A stretch of DNA of 64,000 nucleotides from Aestuariivita sp. Lineage in GTDB: Bacteria; Pseudomonadota; Alphaproteobacteria; Rhodobacterales; Rhodobacteraceae. This document shows, piece by piece, positions 55,002 through 64,000 of the stretch. Made by a program: the position numbers and the translations under genes. The stretch is from the NCBI GenBank assembly GCA_018401465.1, contig JAGYKE010000004.1:682001-746000 (forward strand). The letters are read 5' to 3'. Every line of letters starts with the position of its first letter. The first letter of the stretch is position 1. The notes under the pieces were generated by a model that searched no databases, had not been told where the DNA came from, and worked only from the letters and a program-made list of their open reading frames with translations.

Positions 55002-56183
55002 ATGGATTTCCCCGCGCGGTTCGCGAACCTACCGGCCTATGCTTTCCCGCGTCTGCGGGCGCTTCTGGACGTGCATGAAGCCGGTGGCCCGGTCACCCAC
55101 ATGACCATCGGCGAACCCAAGCACGCCTTTCCATCCTGGGTGACCGACGAAATCGTGGCCCACGCCAAGGGGTTCAACGATTACCCGCCGAACGAAGGCA
55201 CGCCGCAACTGCGCGGCGCAATCAGCGGCTGGGTCGCGCGGCGCTATGGCGTGACGCTGGACCCCGAGACGCAGGTGATGGTGCTGAACGGCACGCGCGA
55301 GGGGCTGTACAACGCCGCCATGGCGCTGTGCCCGGAGACAAAACAGGGTGGCAGGCCGGTGATCCTGTCGCCGAACCCGTTCTATCAGGTCTACATGATC
55401 GCGGCGATTTCCGTGGGGGCCGAACCGGTCTTCGTGCCCGCGACGGGGCAGTCGGGGCATCTGCCCGATTACGGATCGCTGCCGGCGGATGTGCTGAACC
55501 GCACCTCCATCGCCTATATCTGTTCGCCCGCGAACCCGCAGGGCGCTGTGGCGACCGAAGGCTATTGGCGCGACCTGATCGCGCTGGCGGAAAAGTACGA
55601 TTTCCGCATCTTCGCCGACGAATGCTATTCCGAGATCTACCGCGACACGCCGCCGGTGGGCGCGCTCGAGGTCGCGGCGAAGATGGGGGCCGACCCCGAC
55701 CGCGTCGTGGTCTTCCATTCGCTGTCGAAGCGGTCGAACCTGCCGGGGCTGCGGTCGGGCTTCATGGCGGGCGGTGCGCGCAGCATCGCCGCGGCCAAGG
55801 TGTTGCGCGCCTATGCCGGCGCGCCGCTGCCCGGGCCGATCCAGGCGGCGTCGGCCAAGGTCTGGGCGGACGAAGATCACGTGGTCGAAAACCGCCGCCT
55901 TTACGCCGAGAAATACGCCATTGCCGACGACATCCTGGGCCATGTACCGGGATACATGAGCCCCGAGGCCGGTTTCTTCCTGTGGCTGCCCGTCGCCGAT
56001 GGCGAGACGGCTGCACTGAAGCTCTGGCGCGAGACGGGGGTGCGGGTGCTGCCCGGTGCCTATCTGTCGCGCGACGCGGACGGCGACAACCCGGGGCAGG
56101 GATACATACGGGTCGCGATGGTGGCCCCGAAGGACGAGATGGCGCAAGGGCTGACCCGCCTGCGCGACTGTCTCTTCGCATGA
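55002..56183 (+). CDS. Class I aminotransferase, DapC-like
   Basis: 393-aa PLP enzyme. The cofactor lysine is in [16 protein letters not shown]; the N-terminal [15 protein letters not shown] and the middle [15 protein letters not shown] are typical of succinyldiaminopimelate aminotransferases. If so it acts in lysine and peptidoglycan precursor synthesis, in keeping with the cell-envelope neighbours ftsK and lolA. The ATG at 55002 has GAGG about eight bases upstream. Assignment to DapC is by similarity of pattern only. Confidence 0.87.
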   Translation: MDFPARFANLPAYAFPRLRALLDVHEAGGPVTHMTIGEPKHAFPSWVTDEIVAHAKGFNDYPPNEGTPQLRGAISGWVARRYGVTLDPETQVMVLNGTREGLYNAAMALCPETKQGGRPVILSPNPFYQVYMIAAISVGAEPVFVPATGQSGHLPDYGSLPADVLNRTSIAYICSPANPQGAVATEGYWRDLIALAEKYDFRIFADECYSEIYRDTPPVGALEVAAKMGADPDRVVVFHSLSKRSNLPGLRSGFMAGGARSIAAAKVLRAYAGAPLPGPIQAASAKVWADEDHVVENRRLYAEKYAIADDILGHVPGYMSPEAGFFLWLPVADGETAALKLWRETGVRVLPGAYLSRDADGDNPGQGYIRVAMVAPKDEMAQGLTRLRDCLFA

Positions 56184-56199
56184 CGGACGAGGGACGAAG

Positions 56200-59037
56200 A
56201 TGGCTTCACTGAATACCCGCGGCCGCGATCCATTGCTGGACAGTTCCATGCAGGCCGCCATCGAACGGCGCAGCAAGGAGCTTGTCGGCTTTGTGCTGAT
56301 CGCGCTGGGCGTGATGGCGGGGATGATGATCGGGTCCTACACACCGGACGATCCGAACTGGATGGTGTCGACCGATGCGCCGGTGCAGAACCTGCTGGGC
56401 CGTTTCGGCGCGTCGATTGCCGCGCCCTTGTTCATGATCGTGGGCTGGGGCAGCTGGGCGATCGCGCTGATCCTCGTTGTCTGGGGTCTGCGGCTTGTGC
56501 TGCACCGGGGCGAAGACCGCGCCATGGGGCGGCTGATCTTCGCGCCGATCGCGGTGGCGCTGTGTTCGATCCATGCCGCCACGCTGGTGCCGGGGGCCGA
56601 CTGGAAGGCCGTTCATTCCTTCGGGCTGGGCGGTCTGTTCGGCGATACGGTGATGGGCGCGCTGCTGACGATGCTGCCCTTCGGGACGATGGCGGAAATC
56701 CGGATCCTGTCGCTGATCATGGCGCTGGCGATGGTGATCATGGGGCTGTTCGTGCTGGGCTTTTCCCGGCCCGCCGTGATGCGCGTCCTGCGCTATGTCG
56801 CGCTGGGCATCGTCATGGTCTATGCCGGGCTCATGACGGTTCTGGGCCGGGGTGCCGGGCAGGCGGTTCAGCTTGCACAGGCATTGCAGGCGCGTCAGGC
56901 CGAACGCCGCGCGCAGGCCGCATTGGCGCCCGATCCCGTGGTCACCCGCGCGCACAGCGCCATGGCCGAACCGCCGCTGCACCGCCCTGCTCCCCCGGTC
57001 GTGCGCGCGCCGGTGGTGCCGCCGCGCGTCACCGCCGAACCCGAACCTGCCCCGCGCGGCGGGCTTCTGGGGCGGATGCCGTCGCTCTTGCGGCGGAGCG
57101 AACCCCTGCCCGAACCCGAACTGGTGGAAGCAGCCTTCGCCCCGGATGCGATGGCCCCGGGCGAAGACCGCATCCGCGCCAAGATTTCCGACGCGGTCCG
57201 GTCGCGGCTGAGCGCGCCGAAACCCGCCGCGCCGCCCGCGCCCGAACCGCTTCTGACGCGCGGTCTGGGGCGCAGGCCCGAACCGCTGATCTACAAGCCC
57301 GCCGTCCTGCCGCCCGCGCCGCCCCCCTATCTGGACGAGATCGAGGAGGACGAACCCGGCATCGCGCCGCTGCCGCTCGAGGAACCCGAGACCTTCGCCG
57401 CCGCGCGCATCCCGGTCGCGGAGCCGCGCAAGGTCGTGCAGAACCCGGCCCGCCGTGCGCCCGCCCCGTCGCGCCGCGCGCAGGCCGAGGCGCAGCCCGG
57501 GCTGGCCTTTGACGAGACGGCGTCGGATTACGAGCTGCCGCCGCTGAACCTTCTGGAAAACCCCATCGAGATCCAGCGCCACCACCTGAGCGACGAGGCG
57601 CTCGAAGCCAATGCGCGCATGCTGGAAAACGTGCTCGACGATTACGGCGTGAAGGGCGAAATCGTCAGCGTCCGCCCCGGCCCCGTCGTCACGATGTACG
57701 AACTCGAACCCGCGCCGGGGCTCAAGGCCAGCCGCGTGATCGGTCTGGCTGACGACATTGCGCGATCGATGGCGGCCTTGTCGGCGCGGGTGTCCACCGT
57801 GCCGGGCCGCAGCGTGATCGGGATCGAACTGCCGAACGAGAACCGCGAAAAGGTCGTTCTGCGCGAAATCCTGGCCAGCCGCGATTTCGGAGATTCGAAC
57901 ATGCGCCTGCCGCTGGCGCTGGGCAAGGATATCGGCGGGGACGCGATCGTCGCGAACCTGGCCAAGATGCCCCATCTTCTGATCGCGGGCACCACCGGGT
58001 CGGGCAAGTCGGTCGCGATCAACACCATGATCCTGTCGCTTCTCTACAAGCTCTCGCCCGAGGAATGCCGGCTCATCATGATCGACCCCAAGATGCTGGA
58101 ACTCAGCGTCTATGACGGCATCCCGCATCTTCTGTCGCCCGTCGTCACCGACCCAAAGAAGGCGGTCGTCGCCCTCAAATGGGTGGTGGGCGAGATGGAG
58201 GAGCGCTATCGCAAGATGTCGAAGATGGGCGTGCGCAACATCGAAGGCTATAACGGCCGCGTGCGCGAGGCCCTGTCGCGGGGCGAGATGTTCAGCCGCA
58301 CCGTGCAGACCGGGTTTGACGACGAGACCGGCGATCCCGTCTTCGAGACCGAGCAAATCCAGCCCGTGGCCCTTCCCTATATCGTCGTCATCGTCGACGA
58401 GATGGCCGACCTGATGATGGTGGCGGGAAAAGAGATCGAGGCCTGCATCCAGCGTCTGGCCCAGATGGCGCGGGCGTCGGGCATTCATCTCATCATGGCG
58501 ACGCAGCGCCCGTCGGTCGACGTCATCACCGGCACGATCAAGGCGAACTTCCCCACCCGCATCAGTTTCCAGGTCACTTCGAAGATCGACAGCCGCACGA
58601 TCCTGGGCGAAATGGGCGCCGAGCAGCTTCTGGGCATGGGCGACATGCTGTACATGGCGGGCGGCGCCAAGATCATCCGCTGCCACGGCCCCTTCGTCAG
58701 CGACGAAGAGGTGGAAGAAGTGGTCAACCACCTCAAGGCCTTCGGGCCGCCGTCTTACGTCAACACCGTGCTTGACGGTCCGGACGAAGAGAAAGAGGCC
58801 GATATCGACCTCGTCCTCGGGCTGGGCGGCAACACCGATGGTGACGACGCGCTGTACGATCAGGCGGTGCAGGTGGTGATCAAGGACCGCAAGTGTTCCA
58901 CCTCCTACATCCAGCGCAAGCTGGGCATCGGCTACAACAAGGCCGCGCGGCTGGTCGAACAGATGGAGGACGAGGGGCTTGTGTCCTCTGCCAACCATGT
59001 CGGCAAGCGCGAGATCCTGGTGCCCGAACACGGCTGA
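56200..59037 (+). CDS. ftsK: DNA translocase FtsK
   Basis: Septal DNA pump of 945 aa that clears and resolves chromosomes during division. The N-terminal part has about four membrane helices (for example [18 protein letters not shown]). A Pro/Ala/Glu-rich linker covers about residues 230-440. The motor domain has Walker [14 protein letters not shown] and Walker [14 protein letters not shown]. The C-terminal gamma winged helix ([20 protein letters not shown]) reads orienting DNA motifs. It is followed by lolA. Confidence 0.96.
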   Translation: MASLNTRGRDPLLDSSMQAAIERRSKELVGFVLIALGVMAGMMIGSYTPDDPNWMVSTDAPVQNLLGRFGASIAAPLFMIVGWGSWAIALILVVWGLRLVLHRGEDRAMGRLIFAPIAVALCSIHAATLVPGADWKAVHSFGLGGLFGDTVMGALLTMLPFGTMAEIRILSLIMALAMVIMGLFVLGFSRPAVMRVLRYVALGIVMVYAGLMTVLGRGAGQAVQLAQALQARQAERRAQAALAPDPVVTRAHSAMAEPPLHRPAPPVVRAPVVPPRVTAEPEPAPRGGLLGRMPSLLRRSEPLPEPELVEAAFAPDAMAPGEDRIRAKISDAVRSRLSAPKPAAPPAPEPLLTRGLGRRPEPLIYKPAVLPPAPPPYLDEIEEDEPGIAPLPLEEPETFAAARIPVAEPRKVVQNPARRAPAPSRRAQAEAQPGLAFDETASDYELPPLNLLENPIEIQRHHLSDEALEANARMLENVLDDYGVKGEIVSVRPGPVVTMYELEPAPGLKASRVIGLADDIARSMAALSARVSTVPGRSVIGIELPNENREKVVLREILASRDFGDSNMRLPLALGKDIGGDAIVANLAKMPHLLIAGTTGSGKSVAINTMILSLLYKLSPEECRLIMIDPKMLELSVYDGIPHLLSPVVTDPKKAVVALKWVVGEMEERYRKMSKMGVRNIEGYNGRVREALSRGEMFSRTVQTGFDDETGDPVFETEQIQPVALPYIVVIVDEMADLMMVAGKEIEACIQRLAQMARASGIHLIMATQRPSVDVITGTIKANFPTRISFQVTSKIDSRTILGEMGAEQLLGMGDMLYMAGGAKIIRCHGPFVSDEEVEEVVNHLKAFGPPSYVNTVLDGPDEEKEADIDLVLGLGGNTDGDDALYDQAVQVVIKDRKCSTSYIQRKLGIGYNKAARLVEQMEDEGLVSSANHVGKREILVPEHG

Positions 59038-59107
59038 CACAGGGCGTCGCGCTGACGTGATGGGCCGGGGTCTTGGGGTTTGCCGGGGGAAGGCGTAGAT
59101 TACCGGC

Positions 59108-59704
59108 ATGAAACGGATGTTCGCCGCCACCGCCTTTGCCCTGTTCAGCGCCGCGCCTGCGGTGGCCGATCAATTGCCGCTGTCGGCGATTTCGGCCTAT
59201 CTGAACGACCTGCAGACGGGGCGCGCGGCCTTCACCCAGATCAACGATGACGGTTCGCTGGCTACGGGCACGCTGTTCATCCGCCGCCCGGGGCGGATGC
59301 GCTTCGAATACGACCCGCCGGAAGACGCGGTCGTGGTCGCGGGTGGCGGCACGGTGGTGATCTTCGACCCCAAGTCGAACACCGAACCCGAAACCTATCC
59401 GCTCAACCGCACGCCGCTGTCGATCATCCTGGAGCGTCAGGTGGACCTCGGCCGGCGCGACATGGTGGTGGGCCACGACTTTGACGGCACTGCGACTGTG
59501 ATCACCGCACAGGACCCCGAGAACCCGGAATACGGCAATATCCAGCTCAGCTTCACCGGCGATCCGGTCGAGCTGCGCAAATGGGTCATCACCGACGGAG
59601 CGGGCGCGCAGACGACCGTGATCCTTCAGGATCTCGCGACCGGGTTGTCGCTGTCCGACACGCTGTTCAACACCACCACGGTCGGCGAACGCCAGAACCG
59701 CTGA
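59108..59704 (+). CDS. lolA: Outer-membrane lipoprotein carrier protein LolA
   Basis: Periplasmic chaperone of 198 aa moving lipoproteins from LolCDE to LolB. A signal peptide covers about 20 residues (FAATAFALFSAAPAVA). The mature beta-barrel region includes GTLFIRRPGRMRFEYDPPED and ILERQVDLGRRDM. The 70-base gap from ftsK suggests cotranscription. The stop abuts the stop of the convergent transglycosylase gene. Confidence 0.93.
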   Translation: MKRMFAATAFALFSAAPAVADQLPLSAISAYLNDLQTGRAAFTQINDDGSLATGTLFIRRPGRMRFEYDPPEDAVVVAGGGTVVIFDPKSNTEPETYPLNRTPLSIILERQVDLGRRDMVVGHDFDGTATVITAQDPENPEYGNIQLSFTGDPVELRKWVITDGAGAQTTVILQDLATGLSLSDTLFNTTTVGERQNR

Positions 59705-60298
59705 TCAGCCCCGCGCCCGGCGGCACCCGGCAAGCTGGCTTTCATACATGTCCGCGCGCGACTGCACCTGTGCCGCGACGCGCAACAGCCAGCTTTTCTG
59801 GTTGTGGGTGCCACGGGAATAGCCGGTGCGGCCTTCGTGATAGGCCAGATACTGGTTGCGCGCGTCACTGAGCGGGATGCCCAGCCGGTCGCGCGACCCG
59901 GCCATGTACCAGCCCATGAAATCGGCGGCGTCACGGATGCGTTCGCGCCGCGCGCCTGCGCGCCCGGTGTCGCGGCGGTATTCGTCCCATGTTGCGTCGA
60001 GCGCCTGGGAATAGCCGAAGGCCGACGACATGCGGCCCATGGGGATGATCCCCAGGGCAAAGCGGTGCGGCGGGCGCGCCTGCGATACGAACCTGCTTTC
60101 GTGATAGATCGTGGCCATCTGCACATGCATCGGCACGCCCCAACGGCGTTCGGTGGCCCGGAAGGCCTGCAGGTATTCGGGCCGCTGGCTCACGATGCTG
60201 CAGGCATTGTCCATGTTGCGCGGGGCCGCGTTGTGGTCGCGGCTGCCGCATGACGCAAGCAACAGCACCAGGCCCAGGGTGCAAAGCAATCTGCTCAT
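59705..60298 (-). CDS. Lytic transglycosylase-like lipoprotein
   Basis: 197-aa predicted lipoprotein. The signal ends in a lipobox (LLLASC), with the lipidated Cys near residue 17. The mature part resembles an SLT-type lysozyme domain: the putative catalytic Glu is in ATIYHESRFVSQ, followed by AFGYSQALDATWDEYR and ADFMGWYM. It would cut glycan strands in the periplasm. The ATG at 60298 follows GAGAGG. No other known catalytic domain is attached. Confidence 0.85.
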   Translation of the reverse strand: MSRLLCTLGLVLLLASCGSRDHNAAPRNMDNACSIVSQRPEYLQAFRATERRWGVPMHVQMATIYHESRFVSQARPPHRFALGIIPMGRMSSAFGYSQALDATWDEYRRDTGRAGARRERIRDAADFMGWYMAGSRDRLGIPLSDARNQYLAYHEGRTGYSRGTHNQKSWLLRVAAQVQSRADMYESQLAGCRRARG

Positions 60299-60372
60299 CT
60301 GCCTCTCGAAGATTTTTCTTCTTGTTGGGGCCATTCTAACGCAAAGCCCGCCCAAGGGGAAATCACTTTTCC

Positions 60373-61254
60373 CTAGAGCAGAACTGCCAGCAGCAGCGGC
60401 AGGGACAGCACCGAGACAAGCGTGGAGACGACGACCAGCCCCGCGACCGCCTGCGCGTCGGCTCCGTATTTCGACGCCAGAAGGTACGAGGTGACCGCAA
60501 CCGGGGTCGAGACCTGCAGCACCAGCACCGCGAAGGCCACATCGTCCAGCGCGAAGGCCCGCCCCACCGCCCAGGCCAGCCCCACGCAGAGAGCGAGCTT
60601 GAGAACCGAGACCACGAGCGCCCGCCCCGCCCCCGCGGTGTCGAGCCGCGCCACCGCCACCCCCAGCGTGATGAGCATGAGCGGGATCGCCATCTGTCCG
60701 ATCAGTGACAGCGTGTTGGTGAGGAACACGGGCGTCTCCCACCCCTGCCAGAGGAAGAGCGCCCCCAGAAGCGTCGCACCCACCAGCGGTTCCTTCACCA
60801 CCTTCCACGGCGATCCGCCGCCCGCCACCAGCCAGACGCCGAAGGTGAAGGACCAGACCGCCATGACAGCGAAGACGACGACGGCGTAGTCGAGCCCGAT
60901 CTCTCCGAACGCAAACAGCGCAAGCGGCAGGCCGAGGTTCCCGGTATTGCCGAAGATCACCGGGGCAAGCCACGTCCGCAGATCAAGTCGCATCGCCGCG
61001 ATCAGCGCCCAGGCCGCCAGCGTGACCGCCCCATAGGCCGCGATCGACGCCAGCGTCAGAGCGGTCAGCGCCTGCGGGTCGACATCGGTCTTCATCAGCG
61101 ACACGAAGATCAGGCAGGGCACGCCCAACGTCATCGACAACTGCGTGACGAACTCGATCCGGTATTCGAAGCCCAACCTGACCCAAGCGTAGCCGATCGC
61201 CGCCAGCAGAAAGACCGGCGCGACGATTTCCAGCACTGTCAAGGCGAGGTTCAC
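60373..61254 (-). CDS. AEC family transporter
   Basis: 293-aa auxin-efflux-carrier-type permease with about ten membrane helices in two inverted halves (AWALIAAMRLDLRTWLAPVI, VIFGNTGNLGLPLALFAFG). The NTGNLGLP segment is the family core. Bacterial members move organic acids such as malate. It stands alone, 74 bases from the convergent end of nothing on its own strand and divergent from hspQ. Confidence 0.88.
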   Translation of the reverse strand: MNLALTVLEIVAPVFLLAAIGYAWVRLGFEYRIEFVTQLSMTLGVPCLIFVSLMKTDVDPQALTALTLASIAAYGAVTLAAWALIAAMRLDLRTWLAPVIFGNTGNLGLPLALFAFGEIGLDYAVVVFAVMAVWSFTFGVWLVAGGGSPWKVVKEPLVGATLLGALFLWQGWETPVFLTNTLSLIGQMAIPLMLITLGVAVARLDTAGAGRALVVSVLKLALCVGLAWAVGRAFALDDVAFAVLVLQVSTPVAVTSYLLASKYGADAQAVAGLVVVSTLVSVLSLPLLLAVLL

Positions 61255-61338
61255 AGACTGTTTCCCCAGATTCCCGTTTCTGCATTGGACAAGTCGTGTG
61301 AGAACCGGCTAGAGCCTATGCCCGAGGGCTGCAAGATC

Positions 61339-61665
61339 ATGATCGCAACACGTGCAAAATATCATCTTGGGCAGGTGGTCAGACACCGCAAGCACCCGTT
61401 CCGCGGTGTGGTGTTCGACGTCGACCCCCAATTCGCGAATACCGAAGAATGGTATCAGGCGATTCCCGAAGACAGCCGCCCCCGCAAGGAACAGCCGTTT
61501 TATCATCTTCTGGCCGAGAACGACCAAAGCTATTACGTGGCCTACGTGTCGGAACAGAACCTTGTCGCGGATTATTCCGGTGAACCGGTCGAACACCCCG
61601 ATATCCCCGAGATGTTCGGCCCGTTCGAGGATGGTGCCTATCCGCTGCACTTCCACCTGAACTGA
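61339..61665 (+). CDS. hspQ: Heat shock protein HspQ
   Basis: 108-aa small protein of the HspQ/YccV family, known in E. coli as a hemimethylated-DNA binder and Lon specificity factor. Diagnostic segments are KYHLGQVVRHRKHPFRGVVF and PFYHLLAENDQSYYVAYVSE. The ATG at 61339 gives the family start; an in-frame ATG at 61318 is also possible. A hairpin follows at the stop. Confidence 0.93.
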   Translation: MIATRAKYHLGQVVRHRKHPFRGVVFDVDPQFANTEEWYQAIPEDSRPRKEQPFYHLLAENDQSYYVAYVSEQNLVADYSGEPVEHPDIPEMFGPFEDGAYPLHFHLN

Positions 61666-61684
61666 CGGGGGCTGTCGCCCCCGT
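61665..61684. terminator. Hairpin between hspQ and ggt
   Basis: Perfect 8-bp stem ACGGGGGC / GCCCCCGT with loop TGTC, starting at the last base of hspQ and ending three bases before the ggt stop. No T-run follows. It could separate the two convergent transcripts. Confidence 0.55.
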
Positions 61685-61686
61685 CG

Positions 61687-63264
61687 TCAATAGCCCAGCG
61701 CGCAGCCGTCCTTGCGCGGATCGCTCGCGCCTTCCAGCACGCCGTCTTCGCGGATGACGATGGCCTGTGCACCGCCGATCGGGGTGTCGGGGATCTCGAC
61801 CTCATGGCCCATGTCGGTCAGCGCGCGGCGCACGTCGTCGCCATAGCCCCGTTCGACCTTCATGACGCCTGCGTCCGAGAACGCCCGCGGCGCGTCGAGC
61901 GCCGACTGGATGTCCATCCCGAAATCGCGCAGGTTCGACACGACACGCGCATGCCCGCAGGGCTGATAGGCGCCGCCCATCACGCCGAAGGGCATGGTCA
62001 CGCGCCCGCCTTCCGTCAACATGGCGGGGATGATCGTGTGCATGGGCCGCTTGCCGCCCGCCATTTCGTTCGGGTGACCTTCCGCCAACGTGAAGCCCGC
62101 GCCGCGGTTCTGGAACAGGATGCCGAAGCGGTCGCTGGCGATACCCGATCCGAAGCCGTGATAGATCGAATAGATGAGCGACACCGCCATGCGGTCGCGG
62201 TCGACCACGGTGATGTAGATCGTGTCCTTGTGGACCGCTTCCGACACCTGCGCCGGGGCGGCCATGGCCCGCTTCGGATCGATCAGCGCGGCAAGCTTCC
62301 GCGCCGTCTCCATCGACAGCATGTGATCGAGCCGGGTCGTGTGGTCAGGGTCGGCGATGAAGCGGTTGCGCGCGTCATAGGCGAGCTTGGCCGCCTCGGC
62401 CTCGATATGGGCGCGTTCGGCGCCGAACGGGTCCATCGCGGCGATGTCGAACTGCGCGAGGATGTTCAGCATCAAGATCGCCGTCGCGCCCTGCCCGTTG
62501 GGCGGATGCTCCACCAGGTTCGCACCCTTGTAGCCGCCGCTGACCGGCACTGGCGCGTCGCACCGGGTCGCGGCGAAATCTTCCATCGTGTGGACACCGC
62601 CCAAGGCGCGCAGGCTTGCCACCATGTCTTCCGCGATCTCACCGGTATAGAAGGCGTCGCGCCCGTCCTTGGCGATGCGGCGCAGCACCTCGGCCTGACC
62701 GGGTGCGCGGAACATGTCGCCCACCTTTGCGCCGCGGCCCTGCATCAGGAACAAATCGCGGGCACGGCCCTGCAGGTTGCCCTTGTCGTCGGCCCAGTCG
62801 AAGGCGACGCGCGGCGCGACCGGCACGCCTTCGTCGGCATAGCGGATCGCCGGGGCGAGGATGGCGTCAAGCCCGATCTTCCCGACCGTGTCCGACAGGT
62901 GGCAGAAGGCGTCGATGGCCCCGGGCACCGTCACCGCATGCGCGCTGTAGGTGGGCACGTTGGTGTGCCCTTCGGCGCGGAGCGCCGCAGCGCTGGCGGC
63001 GGCGGGCGCGCGGCCCGATCCGTTCAGGGCCTTCACCTCGGCGCTGCCGGGCAGGGAATACAGAACGAAGCAGTCGCCGCCGATCCCGGTCATCTGCGGT
63101 TCGCAGATGCCAAGGATCACCGCCCCCGCGATCGCCGCATCCATCGCGTTGCCGCCCCGTTCGAGCGTCTCGACCGCGACCTTCGCGGCCAGCGGGTGCG
63201 ACGTGGCGCACAGGCCGTTCGTGGCCAGCACCTCGGATCGTCCGGGTTTGTGGAAATCGCGCAT
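61687..63264 (-). CDS. Gamma-glutamyltransferase family protein
   Basis: 525-aa Ntn-hydrolase homologous to Ggt/CapD. The N-terminal part has NAMDAAIAGAVILGICEPQ and the later core includes LVEHPPNGQGATAIL. The autocleavage/nucleophile Thr corresponds to Thr in KDTIYITVVD, where classical enzymes read TTHFSVVD. No signal peptide is visible, so it is probably cytoplasmic, unlike E. coli Ggt. The ATG at 63264 has GGGAGGG nine bases upstream. Glutathione or another gamma-glutamyl or acylated compound may be the substrate. Confidence 0.9.
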   Translation of the reverse strand: MRDFHKPGRSEVLATNGLCATSHPLAAKVAVETLERGGNAMDAAIAGAVILGICEPQMTGIGGDCFVLYSLPGSAEVKALNGSGRAPAAASAAALRAEGHTNVPTYSAHAVTVPGAIDAFCHLSDTVGKIGLDAILAPAIRYADEGVPVAPRVAFDWADDKGNLQGRARDLFLMQGRGAKVGDMFRAPGQAEVLRRIAKDGRDAFYTGEIAEDMVASLRALGGVHTMEDFAATRCDAPVPVSGGYKGANLVEHPPNGQGATAILMLNILAQFDIAAMDPFGAERAHIEAEAAKLAYDARNRFIADPDHTTRLDHMLSMETARKLAALIDPKRAMAAPAQVSEAVHKDTIYITVVDRDRMAVSLIYSIYHGFGSGIASDRFGILFQNRGAGFTLAEGHPNEMAGGKRPMHTIIPAMLTEGGRVTMPFGVMGGAYQPCGHARVVSNLRDFGMDIQSALDAPRAFSDAGVMKVERGYGDDVRRALTDMGHEVEIPDTPIGGAQAIVIREDGVLEGASDPRKDGCALGY

Positions 63265-63598
63265 GATGCCTGCCCTCCCTGGCTGCGTGACGGCACGACA
63301 TAAACCGGTGCAGGGGTCTCTGCCAGTGGTCACATCGCATTTCAGGGGGAAGGTCCTCGGCGCCGCGTACTGGGTGGGGGCTGTTAACACGCGACGCCGA
63401 GGGAAGCTATTTGCAGCTACGGGATGATGTATGCCCCCCGACGTGGCCGGAAGTGGGGAGTCATCTGGGCAGTTTTGTGGCGTTTGGTCCGCGCCCGGGC
63501 ATCAGAGCGTTCTTGGCCGGCGCGCCGACGCAAGCGCACCCTGCCTGTCCACGCCGGAACGCCATGGCGCGGCCCGACCGGGCCGCCGGACCTTCCCG
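63265..63598. other. Gap between ggt and partial kinase gene
   Basis: 334 bp without a recognisable gene. It must carry the ggt promoter (leftward) and the 3' trailer of the RsbW-like gene. A minus-strand open frame at 63417-63932 mostly overlaps the kinase gene in another frame and is a GC-rich artefact. No clear terminator or promoter pair is visible. Confidence 0.4.
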
Positions 63599-64000
63599 TC
63601 AAGGCGCGAATCGCAGGGTCAGCCGGTTCAGCCCGTTCTGTCTGCGATACTCGAGCCCGCTGGTCAGGCTGCGGATCAGGAACCAGCCGAAGCCGCCTTC
63701 GGGCAGGGCATCGACCGGCAGGGACAGGTCCACCGCTTGCCCCGCGGGCAGGCCGCCACCGGGAAAGGGGCGGCCCGGGTCGCAGATCTCGACCCACAGC
63801 TCCTGGCCCGACAGACCGCCGCGCAGCGTGACGCGGGCGCCGGCCAGCCCGGCACAGGCATGTTCGGCGACGTTGTTCAGCACCTCGCCCAAGGCGATGG
63901 CCACGTCGCCGCGCAGGTCCGGGCCGACGCACATGTCGCCCAGACGGCTGTCCACATGTGCCAGCGCGTCGGCCACCGCCCCCAGCGTTGCGGGAAAGCT
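63599..64000 (-). CDS. RsbW-like ATP-binding protein, partial at window edge
   Basis: C-terminal 130 or so residues of an anti-sigma-factor-type serine kinase (HATPase_c_2). The N box is VAIALGEVLNNVAEHA, the G1 box is ICDPGRPFPGGG, and the G2 box is GGFGWFLIRSL. The frame stays open through the right window edge (ending ...SFPATLGAVADAL when read inward), so the start is outside. Partner anti-anti-sigma factors usually lie upstream and would be beyond 64000. Confidence 0.88.
   Translation of the reverse strand, partial: SFPATLGAVADALAHVDSRLGDMCVGPDLRGDVAIALGEVLNNVAEHACAGLAGARVTLRGGLSGQELWVEICDPGRPFPGGGLPAGQAVDLSLPVDALPEGGFGWFLIRSLTSGLEYRRQNGLNRLTLRFAP

Noticed and set aside
63417-63932. 171-codon minus-strand open frame
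   Set aside because: Shadow of the RsbW-like gene in another frame; Arg/Pro-rich without domain features.
1-64000. CRISPR array, prophage, rRNA or complete defence system
   Set aside because: No regularly spaced repeats, phage structural genes, rRNA sequence or recognisable defence cassette was seen; only the helicase fragment hints at lost accessory genes.

Overview
The window is from a high-GC alphaproteobacterium. Gene content and order point to the Rhodobacterales (Roseobacter/Rhodobacter/Paracoccus type): an rnd-kdsD-lptC-lptA-lptB-hpf-ptsN block, an amidase-aminotransferase-ftsK-lolA block, a complete paaABCDE operon, hspQ, and a NodH-like sulfotransferase beside ptsN. This placement is inferred from synteny and protein style; no database search was run.

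The first 5.9 kb is accessory DNA and is clearly less GC-rich at its left end. It holds a serine recombinase, a hypothetical protein cut off by an IS3-family element (1799-3119), a remnant of a DUF2075-type helicase gene, and an IS21-family element with istA and istB (3375-5907). The IS21 element truncates the sulfotransferase gene. Neither IS is flanked by an obvious target duplication, so this stretch looks like a rearranged junction.

From 6 kb on the window is mostly ordinary core chromosome. 6.7-11.6 kb (minus strand) carries ptsN, long-form hpf, the lptBAC lipopolysaccharide transport genes, kdsD and an RNase D-like exonuclease. 11.7-16.3 kb holds a DmdC-size acyl-CoA dehydrogenase, an M20 peptidase, and a small islet with a lower-GC secreted protein next to tRNA-Leu(CAG). 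16.4-25.3 kb has an NDUFA9-like protein, uppP and the glutamate synthase genes, with a hydrolase gene between gltD and gltB. 25.4-35.5 kb carries mtgA, a GST, queG, a hydantoinase-family protein, the msrBA pair, an exported glutathione peroxidase, a DJ-1/AraC regulator, an odd thioredoxin-like protein, transporters and HU.

35.6-38.9 kb has the coupled ade-amn purine salvage pair. 38.9-47.0 kb looks catabolic: VOC protein, class II aldolase, acyl-CoA dehydrogenase, NDP-forming acyl-CoA ligase, a CaiD-like hydratase and two tandem paralogous flavin amine oxidases. 47-51.3 kb (minus strand) is a methyltransferase plus the phenylacetyl-CoA epoxidase operon paaABCDE, with a candidate operator upstream. 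51.4-64 kb contains an epimerase-like protein, a UbiH-type hydroxylase, amidase, DapC-like aminotransferase, ftsK, lolA, a lytic transglycosylase lipoprotein, an AEC permease, hspQ, gamma-glutamyltransferase and a partial RsbW-like kinase cut by the window edge.

A REP-like hairpin element recurs in three intra-operon gaps, always in the direction of transcription. I found no rRNA, CRISPR array, prophage or recognisable complete defence system. The most unusual items are the scrambled IS junction, the Ser-x-x-Cys thioredoxin-like protein, the CGTTAC half-site cluster and the repeated intergenic elements.
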